A stretch of DNA of 64,000 nt from Crassaminicella indica. GTDB lineage: Bacteria > Bacillota > Clostridia > Peptostreptococcales > Thermotaleaceae. Under the pieces are notes generated by a model, which was given only the letters and a program-made list of their open reading frames with translations, made no database searches and was not told the DNA's origin. The position numbers were made by a program, and so were the translations under genes. Of the stretch, positions 9,902 to 18,477 are shown one piece after another (position 1 is the first letter of the stretch; each line of letters starts with the position of its first letter). The stretch spans positions 1-64,000 of the forward strand of contig NZ_CP078093.1 of NCBI RefSeq assembly GCF_019203185.1, given 5' to 3'.

Positions 9902-11251
9902 AGTAGATAATATTTCTACCTTTGTTCCTACAATCACCTGTACATTTTTATCATTTATTTTTAATACACCCGATGCACCTAGATTTTTTAATTGTTTTTC
10001 ATCAATAATTCCTGCATCCTTTAAAGTAAGCCTCAATCTTGTAATGCAAGAATCTAATTCTACAATATTTTCTTTTCCTCCTAAAGCTACTAGATATTCC
10101 TTAGCCAATCCATCTAAATCATCTGTCTTAGTAAGATCTGCTGAATTTTCCTCTATATCTTCTCTTCCTGGCGTTTTTATATCAAATTTTTTAATTGCAA
10201 ATACAAATATAATATAATATGCAACAAAAAATACTAATCCTATAGGTATTAATAACCAGCCTTTAGTTGCTAAATTCATATTTATTCCAAAATCCAAAGC
10301 CCCTGCTGAAAATCCAAAACCATGATGAATTCCTAGCACATTTGTCACTGCTAGTGAAACCCCTGTTAGTATAGCATGGATTACATATAATCCTGGTGCT
10401 AAAAACATAAACATGAATTCAATTGGTTCTGTTATTCCTGTTAAGAATGCTGTAAAAGCTACAGATAACAAAGCCCCTCCTACTGCCTTTTTATTTTCTT
10501 TTTTTGCTGTAGTATACATAGCAAGTGCTGCTGCTGGAAGACCAAACATCATTACAGGGAAAAATCCAGTCATGAATATTCCAGCACTTGGATCTCCTGC
10601 AAAAAATCTTCCTAAGTCTCCTGTAGCTCCATTATACTCACCAAATACGAACCAAACAATACTATTTAATATGTGATGTAGTCCTGTTGGGATTAATAAT
10701 CTATTTATTGTACCAAATACAAAATATCCGGGAGCACCTGCTCCTATAATCCAATTCGCTACAGCATCAATTACTCCTTGAACATATGGCCATACAAATC
10801 CATATGCCACACCGATAAGAATAGATGCAAAAGAAGTTATGATTGGAACAAATCTTTTTCCACCAAAGAATCCTAAAAAGTCTGGAAGCTTAATGTCATG
10901 ATACTTATTATAAAGATTTCCTGCTACAAGCCCTGCAATCATTCCTGCTAAAACACCCATTTTTTTTACTTCTATAGCTTCATTAAAGGTTGGTGCAACT
11001 GCTGTTGCTGTAAAATAACCTATAGCACCCGCAAGACCTGCTGCACCATTATTATCTTTTGCAATGCCTATAGCTACACCAATAGCAAATAATATTGGAA
11101 GATTACCAAACACAGCATCTCCTGCTGCTGTAATAAAAGGAATGTCTAATAAAACCCCAAATCTTAAAAGCAAGGCTACTACTGGCATTACTGCAATAGG
11201 TAGCATTAAAGATTTACCTAGCTTCTGAAATTTTCCAAACGTATTACTCAT
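9881..11251 (-). CDS. nagE: PTS N-acetylglucosamine-specific EIICB component NagE
   Basis: Membrane permease that imports and phosphorylates N-acetylglucosamine. The 456-residue protein has a Glc-family EIIC domain of about ten hydrophobic segments (residues 1-360, including GITEPIEFMFMFLAPGLY) and a C-terminal EIIB domain with the phospho-acceptor Cys402 in CITRLRLTL. No EIIA domain follows; the separate EIIA gene at the end of the cluster can provide it. Expression appears to depend on antitermination at the RAT/terminator leader directly upstream. GlcNAc rather than glucose specificity is inferred from nagA and nagB alongside. Confidence 0.92.
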   Translation of the reverse strand: MSNTFGKFQKLGKSLMLPIAVMPVVALLLRFGVLLDIPFITAAGDAVFGNLPILFAIGVAIGIAKDNNGAAGLAGAIGYFTATAVAPTFNEAIEVKKMGVLAGMIAGLVAGNLYNKYHDIKLPDFLGFFGGKRFVPIITSFASILIGVAYGFVWPYVQGVIDAVANWIIGAGAPGYFVFGTINRLLIPTGLHHILNSIVWFVFGEYNGATGDLGRFFAGDPSAGIFMTGFFPVMMFGLPAAALAMYTTAKKENKKAVGGALLSVAFTAFLTGITEPIEFMFMFLAPGLYVIHAILTGVSLAVTNVLGIHHGFGFSAGALDFGINMNLATKGWLLIPIGLVFFVAYYIIFVFAIKKFDIKTPGREDIEENSADLTKTDDLDGLAKEYLVALGGKENIVELDSCITRLRLTLKDAGIIDEKQLKNLGASGVLKINDKNVQVIVGTKVEILSTRMKKLL

Positions 11252-11284
11252 AATAATTCCTCCCTTTTTAATAAGTTAATTTAT

Positions 11285-11340
11285 TAAAAAAGGCATAAAC
11301 CATTAGACAGAAAACTCTTTCCGTCTAGTAGGTTTACGCC
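11285..11340 (-). terminator. Conditional leader terminator of nagE
   Basis: On the minus strand a long hairpin (outer arms GGCGTAAACC and GGTTTATGCC, inner arms around AGACGG/CTGTCTA) ends in six Ts. It lies between the antiterminator gene and nagE, and its 5' arm overlaps the RAT element. This is the classic BglG/GlcT arrangement in which the terminator forms unless the RAT is protein-bound. Confidence 0.88.
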
Positions 11341-11360
11341 TGATTTAACAGTAACGTTCC
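11338..11360 (-). promoter_or_regulatory. RAT (ribonucleic antiterminator) site of nagE
   Basis: The minus strand reads GGAACGTTACTG-TTAAAT-CAGGC, matching the core GTTACTG...CAGGC of LicT/SacY/GlcT target RNAs. Its last three bases are shared with the terminator stem, so the two structures exclude each other. A second copy precedes the antiterminator gene itself. Confidence 0.87.
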
Positions 11361-11367
11361 TGATTTC

Positions 11368-12210
11368 TCATTTAGTTTTTAATCTTTGTATATGAATTGC
11401 CATATACCCTAGCTCCTGTTCTGGAACCTCTACCTCATACTCTTGTTCAATTTTAACTTTTATCTTCTTGATAATTTCATAAGACTCTTTAAACTTTTCC
11501 TTTATATTCTCTAAAAGAGGATTTTCTATATATATATTATTTTTTATTCTATTTAATGCCCCTTGTAAATGATTGATTAACCTTTTGTAATCATAATCTG
11601 TTTTGCATATTTTTATATCTAAATCTTTTTCTATAATTTCAATGATTTCATATAATAATCTAGTATTTTTTATAGTTTCTTTCACATGCGTATTTTTCCT
11701 AGCTGAATGAAGATGTGTAGCTATAAATCCTATTTCACCATATCCTAAATCCACATCTAATGCTTCTTTAATCATCTTGATTCCTTCAGATGCAATATCA
11801 AATTCATCTGGATATAGTAGTTTAATTTCATCAATAAATGGATTTGTTATTTCAAGTCCTGTTCGAACCCGTTCAATTGCAAAACCAATATGATCCGTAA
11901 GGAGAATATGAATATGCTTATTTAACTCACCTAACTTATTTTCTGCTTTCTCTATAATCGCCTCACTTATTTCTATAATCTTAGGATCTATTTGTTTCAC
12001 AAGACTAAAGTACTTATTTTTCATCTTTTCATTATAACCTACAAAGGATTTTTGTATCTTCTCCCTCGGAATATATACCTTTTTGTTTTCCTTTTTTCCA
12101 AAGCCTATACCCGTACCTATTAATATAGTATCTTCTTTGTTTTGAAAATCATAAGCTAAAACAATATTATTATTTAAAATCTTTAATATCCTAAAATTAT
12201 ATTTGCTCAA
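11368..12210 (-). CDS. BglG/GlcT-family transcriptional antiterminator for nagE
   Basis: An RNA-binding antiterminator controlled by PTS phosphorylation. An N-terminal CAT RNA-binding domain (about residues 1-55) is followed by two PRD domains with conserved histidines in the DHIGFAIERV and THLHSAR segments (PRD1) and in the NHLQGALNR and AIHIQRL segments (PRD2). I place the start at TTG 12210 (280 residues), behind AGGAGGG; an upstream in-frame ATG lies inside the leader terminator and would translate it, adding 36 unrelated residues. The RAT sites on nagE and on its own leader point to GlcNAc induction with autoregulation. GlcT-like by leader sequence; exact orthology not certain. Confidence 0.9.
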   Translation of the reverse strand: MSKYNFRILKILNNNIVLAYDFQNKEDTILIGTGIGFGKKENKKVYIPREKIQKSFVGYNEKMKNKYFSLVKQIDPKIIEISEAIIEKAENKLGELNKHIHILLTDHIGFAIERVRTGLEITNPFIDEIKLLYPDEFDIASEGIKMIKEALDVDLGYGEIGFIATHLHSARKNTHVKETIKNTRLLYEIIEIIEKDLDIKICKTDYDYKRLINHLQGALNRIKNNIYIENPLLENIKEKFKESYEIIKKIKVKIEQEYEVEVPEQELGYMAIHIQRLKTK

Positions 12211-12235
12211 TATAATCCCTCCTGTACGAGCTTTA

Positions 12236-12300
12236 AAACAAAAAGGCACAAACCTATATACAAACACATTTCTACTTGCATTTGTACATAGGTTCATGCC
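12236..12300 (-). terminator. Conditional leader terminator of the antiterminator gene
   Basis: The minus strand forms a hairpin with arms of about 20 bases (GGCATGAACCTATGTACAAA pairing with the later half) followed by a T-rich run TTTTTGTTTT, immediately before the AGGAGGG and TTG start of the antiterminator. It overlaps a RAT element, so the gene should be autoregulated by antitermination. Confidence 0.85.
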
Positions 12301-12319
12301 TGCATTACAGTAACACACC
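12298..12319 (-). promoter_or_regulatory. RAT site of the antiterminator gene
   Basis: The minus strand reads GGTGTGTTACTG-TAATG-CAGGC, the same GTTACTG...CAGGC core as the nagE leader with a spacer one base shorter. It shares its 3' bases with the leader terminator. Confidence 0.85.
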
Positions 12320-12345
12320 TAATTGATCATTTAATTGTTATATAA

Positions 12346-12375
12346 ATAATAACACAAGAAGAAAACGTTTGTCAA
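12346..12375 (-). promoter_or_regulatory. SigA-type promoter of the antiterminator/nag transcript
   Basis: TTGACA (12370-12375 on the minus strand) and TATTAT (12346-12351) are 18 bases apart, about 30 bases upstream of the RAT. The spacer contains AACGTTTTC, half of a catabolite-responsive element; the other half is not conserved, so CcpA control is only a possibility. Confidence 0.75.
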
Positions 12376-12544
12376 TATATAAATAAATATGCTTTACCTA
12401 AAATAAAGCTTCCTCTATTCATATATAATTATATTTTACCAATATTATTTCACTATAATTTAAATTTTTTTCTAAATTTAAATTCACATTAAAGCTTACT
12501 ATTGAATATGATAGCATTATCATAAATTATATATAAATTCATCT

Positions 12545-12607
12545 ATAGATAAATATCATCAACATAAAAAAAGAACCTTCATTGTTTGAACGAAGTGAGT
12601 TTTGAAG
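12545..12607 (+). repeat. Short copy of a long-hairpin repeat element
   Basis: Contains the element's outer end (ATAGATAAATATCATCAACA) joined directly to its 35-base central core (12573-12607), which is identical to 28016-28050. The flank between them in the long copy (about 75 bases) and the whole right half are missing. The copy ends where the patatin ribosome binding site begins. The rest of the intergenic stretch from 12376 is plain AT-rich DNA in which I see nothing. Confidence 0.8.
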
Positions 12608-12617
12608 AGGTGATTCT

Positions 12618-13649
12618 ATGAGATATTATAAAATTAAGAATTTAGTCTTTGAAGGAGGAGGTATATTAGGAATCGCCTATTTGGGCGTATTAGACTTTTT
12701 ATATCATAAAAACATACTGCAAAATATAAGAAGAGTAGCAGGAACATCAGCAGGAGCTATAATTGCATGTATCACAAGTTTTGCTTTACCTTTTAATGAA
12801 ACAAAAGAAATAATTGATACATTAGATTATAGTAAAATCCCTCAAAAAAATGACCATCCAGCTTTAAAAGAAATCCCTATTCCCTTTAGAAAAAATTTCG
12901 AAGAAATATTTGAAAATATTGATTGTCTCTATAGATTAGTAAATGATTACGGCTGGTATTCTAGTGAATATTTTTATGAATGGATTAAAAAACAAATAGC
13001 CTCTCAATTCGATGCATCTAAAAAACTGCCCCCCTATACCTTTGAAGATTTTAAAAACACCTCTACGCATAAAGATCAAAAACCTTTTTTAGATTTATAT
13101 ATTATTGGTACAGATATATCTACTAAAAGTTCAAAGCTATTTTCATATGAAACAACTCCTCATATGGAGGTAGCACAAGCTGTAAGAATTTCTATGTCTA
13201 TCCCTCTCTTTTTCGAATCAGTAAAAGTAAATCCAAAAACACAAACCAAAAAATCAATGCCCCATATATATTCAGATGGTGGCATTATGAGAAATTATCC
13301 TATAAAAATATTTGATTCTAGTTATTTTAAAGATAGAATCGTCAACGGTATAAATATTCAGACTTTAGGAGTAAGATTTAAAAACGCTACAAAATATAAT
13401 AAAATAAATAACTTCATAGAATATATAGAAAATCTATTGATATCTTTCATAAGCATTCAGCAGGATATATATAATCATAGCCCTGAAGATCAAATAAGAT
13501 CTATTCAAATAGATACAAAAGATATATCCTTTATAGACTTTAATATACATCAAAATGATGAAAAATATAGATTTTTATATCAAGAAGGGTATAAAGCAGC
13601 TAAAAACTATTTTCAAAAAAAAGCATTCTTTCCTAGAGGCTATTTATAA
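12618..13649 (+). CDS. Patatin-like phospholipase
   Basis: A 343-residue protein of the patatin family (Ser-Asp dyad lipid acyl hydrolases). The oxyanion-hole glycines (EGGGILGIAYLG, residues 12-23), the nucleophile elbow GTSAG with Ser44 and the DGG motif with Asp220 are all present, so it should be active. No signal peptide or membrane segment, hence cytoplasmic or membrane-peripheral, acting on phospholipid or an acyl ester. It stands alone between divergent nag regulation and a convergent gene. The ribosome binding site (GAAGAGGTG) directly abuts a repeat element. Confidence 0.9.
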   Translation: MRYYKIKNLVFEGGGILGIAYLGVLDFLYHKNILQNIRRVAGTSAGAIIACITSFALPFNETKEIIDTLDYSKIPQKNDHPALKEIPIPFRKNFEEIFENIDCLYRLVNDYGWYSSEYFYEWIKKQIASQFDASKKLPPYTFEDFKNTSTHKDQKPFLDLYIIGTDISTKSSKLFSYETTPHMEVAQAVRISMSIPLFFESVKVNPKTQTKKSMPHIYSDGGIMRNYPIKIFDSSYFKDRIVNGINIQTLGVRFKNATKYNKINNFIEYIENLLISFISIQQDIYNHSPEDQIRSIQIDTKDISFIDFNIHQNDEKYRFLYQEGYKAAKNYFQKKAFFPRGYL

Positions 13650-13656
13650 CTTCTAT

Positions 13657-13693
13657 ATAAAAGATCACCCATTTATACAGGTGATCTTTTATC
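13657..13693. terminator. Bidirectional terminator
   Basis: AAAAGATCACC and GGTGATCTTTT form an 11-bp stem flanked by A and T runs, between the convergent patatin and VCBS-like genes. Confidence 0.9.
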
Positions 13694-13707
13694 ATAATAA
13701 ATATTTT

Positions 13708-14454
13708 CTAATCTTCACCAAATATTCCTATCGTTTGGAAGAAATGGATAAACCTATTTGTATTCCATTTGAGAGATGTCTGTACATATCCTAAAGCATC
13801 TGCATTATACCTACCAGCAACTCTCTGTTCTGCATATAATTCATAAGTACCATCTCTCTGAAAGTCAATAGGATATAACCCTCCTAATGGATTTACCCAT
13901 CCCTTAATAGGCTCTTTCAAATTGCCATATTTATCATATATCTCTGATAAATATGCTTCCCCCTTGTATTGAATATCTAATATATACTTTTTATTAGTAT
14001 TTTTGCTAAGCACCTCTACCTTATAATCATCTTTATAATTTACATCATATATATATTCTGCATTAAATTTTTCAGAATCAAAAATCATTTTAGGCTTATT
14101 GTTTAGAAATGAATATATATAATAAAAAGCATATCCTCCACTGCCTCCAGAATTTATACTAATTAAAATATCATCAATCTTATCCCCTGAAAAATCACCT
14201 AAAAAGAGCGTGGGATTGTAGCCTGCATTTTCTTTAAGATCAATAATAGTTTCATCTTTAGTTTTTCCATCAATAATTTTTAGTTTTATATTATCCCTAA
14301 ATGGGCTTTCTATCCCATAAGGTTTATTTCCTACTAAATAAACATAATCAAGTATACCATCTCCATTTACATCTCCCTGCTTAAAATCTAATGTATAGCT
14401 ACGATTATTGTTAACTTTCCTTTGTCTTTGAAAATACATTGGATAATAATACAT
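13708..14454 (-). CDS. VCBS/FG-GAP-like protein of unknown role
   Basis: A 248-residue protein with Ca-binding-loop signatures of FG-GAP/VCBS repeats: GDVNGDGILDYVYLVG near residue 27 and GDFSGDKIDDILISINSGGSGG near residue 80. No signal peptide. I start it at ATG 14454, whose ribosome binding site (GAAAGGAGATATA) is excellent; 15 further upstream codons are open but unsupported. Similar stand-alone proteins occur in spore-forming Firmicutes, but I cannot assign a function. Confidence 0.7.
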   Translation of the reverse strand: MYYYPMYFQRQRKVNNNRSYTLDFKQGDVNGDGILDYVYLVGNKPYGIESPFRDNIKLKIIDGKTKDETIIDLKENAGYNPTLFLGDFSGDKIDDILISINSGGSGGYAFYYIYSFLNNKPKMIFDSEKFNAEYIYDVNYKDDYKVEVLSKNTNKKYILDIQYKGEAYLSEIYDKYGNLKEPIKGWVNPLGGLYPIDFQRDGTYELYAEQRVAGRYNADALGYVQTSLKWNTNRFIHFFQTIGIFGED

Positions 14455-14531
14455 ATTATATCTCCTTTCAATTCTTTCAGTTATTGATATAATATGCACA
14501 TTTTACAAATATGGTCCTTACTATTTATTCT

Positions 14532-15206
14532 TTATTTTTTTACAATACTAAGAATTTCTTCATCTACGTCATTATATTTACTTGTAAAATAATCTACTAT
14601 TTTTTGCTGTAATACTTCTTTATCGATTGATACTTCATCTTTTTCATTTATGTAAGTAATAAGCAACTGTTTTTCATCTTCTGTTAGCTTATTTTTTATA
14701 TCTTCTGATAAATCATCAAAATAATCATACAACTCTTTCTTTTCTTCCTCAATCACCATAGTAGACGCTAGTATATCTCCTAGTCTAGCATCATCACCTC
14801 TAAAAAAGATCATCAATATTCCTACTAAATAATTATCTACAAATATTCTGAATAAATTTCTAATCAAGGAATGTTTTATATCCATCGGCTGACCATTTTT
14901 TCTGATGGTTCTTAATCCCAATGCCTTCTTTCCTAATGTCCTTCCATTCATCACCATCTCTGAAATGATAAAATATCCATAATTAACACATACAATAATC
15001 AATAATACGATTGCTAAGAAATAGGAATTTTTTCCTTCAAAATATTCAATAGGATCGTTCATTCCAGCTAAAGCTAAAATAAATATTAAATATACAACCC
15101 CTTGAATCAAATAATCTATAAATGCTGCAACAACACGACTTCCTACACCTGCCAATCTAAACTTTACTTCTATATTTTCTGGTGTTGTGATTGAAACAAA
15201 TTGCAT
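14532..15206 (-). CDS. RDD family membrane protein
   Basis: A 224-residue protein with the RDD domain in residues 1-150: the Arg-Asp-Asp positions fall in RVVAAFIDYLI and later GDDARLGD, with three or four hydrophobic segments. A soluble, charged C-terminal tail of about 70 residues follows. RDD proteins are often encoded beside SpoIIM/MoxR/DUF58 clusters, as here, and some family members act as ion antiporters; the role here is open. It is divergent from the SpoIIM-family gene, sharing a short promoter region. Confidence 0.85.
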   Translation of the reverse strand: MQFVSITTPENIEVKFRLAGVGSRVVAAFIDYLIQGVVYLIFILALAGMNDPIEYFEGKNSYFLAIVLLIIVCVNYGYFIISEMVMNGRTLGKKALGLRTIRKNGQPMDIKHSLIRNLFRIFVDNYLVGILMIFFRGDDARLGDILASTMVIEEEKKELYDYFDDLSEDIKNKLTEDEKQLLITYINEKDEVSIDKEVLQQKIVDYFTSKYNDVDEEILSIVKK

Positions 15207-15265
15207 AACATTTCCTCCTTTTTCCTTTCATTAAAATTTGTTACAATAACATTGAGGTGATTATA

Positions 15266-16207
15266 TTGAAAGAAAACATTTTTATTAAAAGAAACAAAAT
15301 ATATTGGAACGAACTTGAGGAACACATCCATTTATTTAGCAAAAATAGTATCTCAAGAATATCTTCAGAAAAAATAGAACGCTTTTTATATCTTTTTAGG
15401 TCTGCTAGTCACCATCTAGCTTATGCAAGAACTCATTATCCAAAATCAAAGCTTGAAAAATATCTTAACACTTTAGTTGGCAATGCTCATCACCATCTAT
15501 ATACCGTTAAAAAAAATCCGTGGTATGACTTCAAAAATTATATACTGCGAGATTTTCCAAATGCATTAAGAAAGCATCAGCTTTTTATATTATCAAGCTT
15601 TTTAGTTTTCTTATTTGGTGCAATCATTAGCTTTATCATGGTAATTTATGATAGCACAAACAGCTTATATTTTTTGCCTAAAAACATTATAGATACTATT
15701 GATTATAGCTTTAAAAATAGGCAATGGGATTATCCTCTTATGTCTAGTATCATTATGATAAACAATATTACTGTTAGCCTAAAAGCTTTTGTTTATGGTT
15801 TATTTTTAGGAATTGGTACTATTTACATTTTATTTATCAATGGATGCATCTTAGGGTCTTTAACAGGCCTTGTATACTTAAATGGTGATTTATTAAAATA
15901 TACATCGCTCATTCTTCCTCACGGAATCATTGAATTAACAGCTATTTTTATTGCTGGTGGAGCTGGTTTGTTACTAGGTAAAGGATTGCTAATCCCTGGT
16001 AAATATAAGCGCTTGGATTATTTAATAAAAAGTGGCAAAGAAGGAGTTCGATTATTATTAGGCTGCATAATATTTTTAATTATTGCTGCAATAATCGAAG
16101 GCTTCTTTACACCACTTGATATCTCACCGGTGATCAAACTAGGCTTTGCAGGATTTACTCTTTTAGGACTTATACTGTATATGGTATTTTTAAAATCATC
16201 TAAATAG
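15266..16207 (+). CDS. Stage II sporulation protein M family membrane protein
   Basis: A 313-residue SpoIIM/DUF95-family protein: a soluble N-terminal alpha-helical region (1-110), then about five hydrophobic segments, with the family-typical region LPHGIIELTAIFIAGGAG near residue 220. TTG 15266 is the better start, behind GAGGTG at a spacing of five; the GTG at 15257 is inside that binding site. In the conserved MoxR-DUF58-RDD gene neighbourhood this family is a standing partner and need not be the sporulation-specific SpoIIM of the engulfasome. It runs into the DUF58 gene tail to tail, overlapping by 8 bases without a terminator. Confidence 0.85.
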   Translation: MKENIFIKRNKIYWNELEEHIHLFSKNSISRISSEKIERFLYLFRSASHHLAYARTHYPKSKLEKYLNTLVGNAHHHLYTVKKNPWYDFKNYILRDFPNALRKHQLFILSSFLVFLFGAIISFIMVIYDSTNSLYFLPKNIIDTIDYSFKNRQWDYPLMSSIIMINNITVSLKAFVYGLFLGIGTIYILFINGCILGSLTGLVYLNGDLLKYTSLILPHGIIELTAIFIAGGAGLLLGKGLLIPGKYKRLDYLIKSGKEGVRLLLGCIIFLIIAAIIEGFFTPLDISPVIKLGFAGFTLLGLILYMVFLKSSK

Positions 16208-17510
16208 CTTCTCTATTTTTTATTCTCATATATTCGTTTACAGCTTTATAGATGATATCTTCTTTATCACACTCAATACAGATAACCCCTTTTCTGCTTA
16301 ATGCTTTGATTATTTTCTTTCTTTCATTCTTCATTTTATATCCGATGCCTTTTAAAAAGGCATCTTTTTGATTATTTACCTCAATGTTTATAGCTTCGTC
16401 TAGCTTTTCATCCTTTACTAAAAACATTAACACTTGATGTTTTTTAGTAATATATTCTAGTCCTTTTTCTATATAATATACTTCCTGCAATGTATCCATA
16501 TCAGTAAAGATACAAATTAAACTTCTTCTTTTTTCTTTACTACTCAAATAAAATAATACTTCATCATAGTTAGATGTAAGCCTCGTTCCCTCCACATGGT
16601 AAAGTGCTTCTAATATATTATTCCTATGATAATCCCCCTTAGACGGCTTTATAAATGTATCAACCTTCGTATTAAATATCATAAGTCCAGATTGATCTTT
16701 ATTATAACAAACCACATCTGATAAAAATACTGCTGCATTAATCGCCAAATCCAACTTACTATATTCTTTAATTCGATAACTCATAGTTCTACCTGTATCT
16801 AACAATATATATATATGTTTATTATTTTCAGGCTCATACTGATTGACCATAAGCTTATTTTCTCTTGCTGTTTTAATCCAATTGATCTTTCTGATATCAT
16901 CGCCTCTTACATATTCTCTTAAACTTTCGAATTCTCTACCGTCAGACTTTCTTTTAATAATCTTTTCTCCATTATTTATAAAATAATCTTTCCTCATCAT
17001 CATATGATACTTCTTTAAATTTTTAAGACTAGGATATACTTTATATTCTTTGCTATTTTTTATAAGCAAATCCTTCTTAACTAGTCCTAACCTTCCTAAT
17101 CGTCTAATATATATTTCTTCAAATAAAAATGCTCCTCTTTTATTTGGGATTACCTTAAAGGTAAAAACCTCACTTAAATGAGGATTGATCCTTCCCTCTA
17201 TAGAATCATTTTTACAGGTAAAAGCATTTGGAAATTCATGTAGTACTTCTATAGTTGCTGGTAATTTACTTTTATTGTATATCCGAATCATAATAATTTC
17301 TTCCTCGAATAAAGATAGCTTATCTTCTCCAATTCTTTCTACCTCAAAAGCATTTTTTGTAGGTGTGATAAAATAATCCACAATAGTAAAAATAAGTAAT
17401 ACTGTATTATATATAATAAAGCTTTCAAAATATATACCAAAAGGTACACTTATACATATGAGAACTACTCCAACAAGCACCAATAGAATAAATTTTTTTG
17501 TAATACTCAC
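16200..17510 (-). CDS. DUF58 domain protein
   Basis: A 436-residue protein with two N-terminal hydrophobic segments (residues 5-50), a beta-rich middle and a DUF58 domain (about 190-300) including the DGREFESLREYVRGDDIRKI stretch and a von Willebrand A-like fold with ILLDTGRTM. These proteins are the usual partners of MoxR ATPases in a putative chaperone/metal-insertion-like system. GTG start, 13 bases after the MoxR gene. Function in the cell is not established. Confidence 0.87.
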   Translation of the reverse strand: MSITKKFILLVLVGVVLICISVPFGIYFESFIIYNTVLLIFTIVDYFITPTKNAFEVERIGEDKLSLFEEEIIMIRIYNKSKLPATIEVLHEFPNAFTCKNDSIEGRINPHLSEVFTFKVIPNKRGAFLFEEIYIRRLGRLGLVKKDLLIKNSKEYKVYPSLKNLKKYHMMMRKDYFINNGEKIIKRKSDGREFESLREYVRGDDIRKINWIKTARENKLMVNQYEPENNKHIYILLDTGRTMSYRIKEYSKLDLAINAAVFLSDVVCYNKDQSGLMIFNTKVDTFIKPSKGDYHRNNILEALYHVEGTRLTSNYDEVLFYLSSKEKRRSLICIFTDMDTLQEVYYIEKGLEYITKKHQVLMFLVKDEKLDEAINIEVNNQKDAFLKGIGYKMKNERKKIIKALSRKGVICIECDKEDIIYKAVNEYMRIKNREAI

Positions 17511-17523
17511 TTCTTCACCGCCC

Positions 17524-18477
17524 TTAACGGGGAACCTTCACATCAGATAAAATTTGATTTATTACATCATCTGTTTTAATACCTTCAACATAGGCTTCCG
17601 GTTTTAAAATGATGCGATGTCTTAATACTGGATAAGCAACCCTTTTGATATCCTCGGGAATAACAAAATCTCTTTCCATCAATACAGCATTCGCTTTCGA
17701 TGCTTTAAGTAGTGCAATCGCTCCTCTAGGACTACTGCCTATTTCTACAAAAGATAGTTCCCTTGTTTTATAAATGATTTGTATAATATACTCCATCAAT
17801 GAATCTTCAATGGTAATATTTTCCACTTCCCTCTGACACCTTAATAAATCCTCTTGATTTCCAATCTCTTTTATAGCTATGTTTTCAAGGGTTTTATCAA
17901 ATCCTTTATTATGTCTTTTGAGTATTTCTATTTCCCCTTGTATAGAAGGATAATCTATATAAATTTTCATGAAAAATCTATCTAATAAAGCTTCTGGTAA
18001 TGGATAAGTTCCTTCATATTCTACTGGGTTTTGTGTAGCAAAAACCATAAATGGCTCCTTTAATTTATATTCCACACCATCAATAGTTACCTTTCCTTCT
18101 TCCATAGTCTCTAATAATCCTGCTTGAGTCTTTGGCGGTGTTCGATTTATTTCATCTCCTAATAATAGATTTGTAAATATAGGACCTTTAATAAATTCAA
18201 ATTCTCTTTCCTTTGTATTATATATTCTAGCTCCTGTAATATCTGACGGCATAAGATCCGGTGTAAACTGTACTCTATTAAAATCTATTCCTATTGTCTT
18301 TGCCAATGATTTAATTAATAATGTTTTTCCAAGTCCTGGTACTCCCTCTAACAATACATGTCCCTTTGTTAATAGAGCTATGAGAATCAAATCTATAACT
18401 TCCTCCTGTTCAACAATTACCTTACTTAGTTCTTTTTTGATAGCTCTAACGAATTCCTTTGTTTTAATCTCTTCCAA
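17524..18477 (-). CDS. MoxR family AAA+ ATPase
   Basis: A 317-residue AAA+ ATPase. Walker A (LLEGVPGLGKTLL), Walker B (LLGDEINRTPPKTQ), and the MoxR-typical FATQNPVEYEGTYPLPEA and ALLDRFFMKI segments are complete. It probably remodels a partner containing a VWA/DUF58 domain, encoded next. The TTG start at 18477 has AGGAG upstream inside the DUF4350 gene, giving a 52-base overlap. Confidence 0.93.
   Translation of the reverse strand: MEEIKTKEFVRAIKKELSKVIVEQEEVIDLILIALLTKGHVLLEGVPGLGKTLLIKSLAKTIGIDFNRVQFTPDLMPSDITGARIYNTKEREFEFIKGPIFTNLLLGDEINRTPPKTQAGLLETMEEGKVTIDGVEYKLKEPFMVFATQNPVEYEGTYPLPEALLDRFFMKIYIDYPSIQGEIEILKRHNKGFDKTLENIAIKEIGNQEDLLRCQREVENITIEDSLMEYIIQIIYKTRELSFVEIGSSPRGAIALLKASKANAVLMERDFVIPEDIKRVAYPVLRHRIILKPEAYVEGIKTDDVINQILSDVKVPR

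Noticed and set aside
12362-12375. Catabolite-responsive element in the nag promoter
   Set aside because: Only one half of the cre consensus is present, so it is mentioned as a possibility in the promoter entry and not called.
13555-13794. Plus-strand open frame of 79 codons after the patatin gene
   Set aside because: Overlaps the patatin 3' end in another frame and runs through a strong terminator into a convergent gene; no ribosome binding site.
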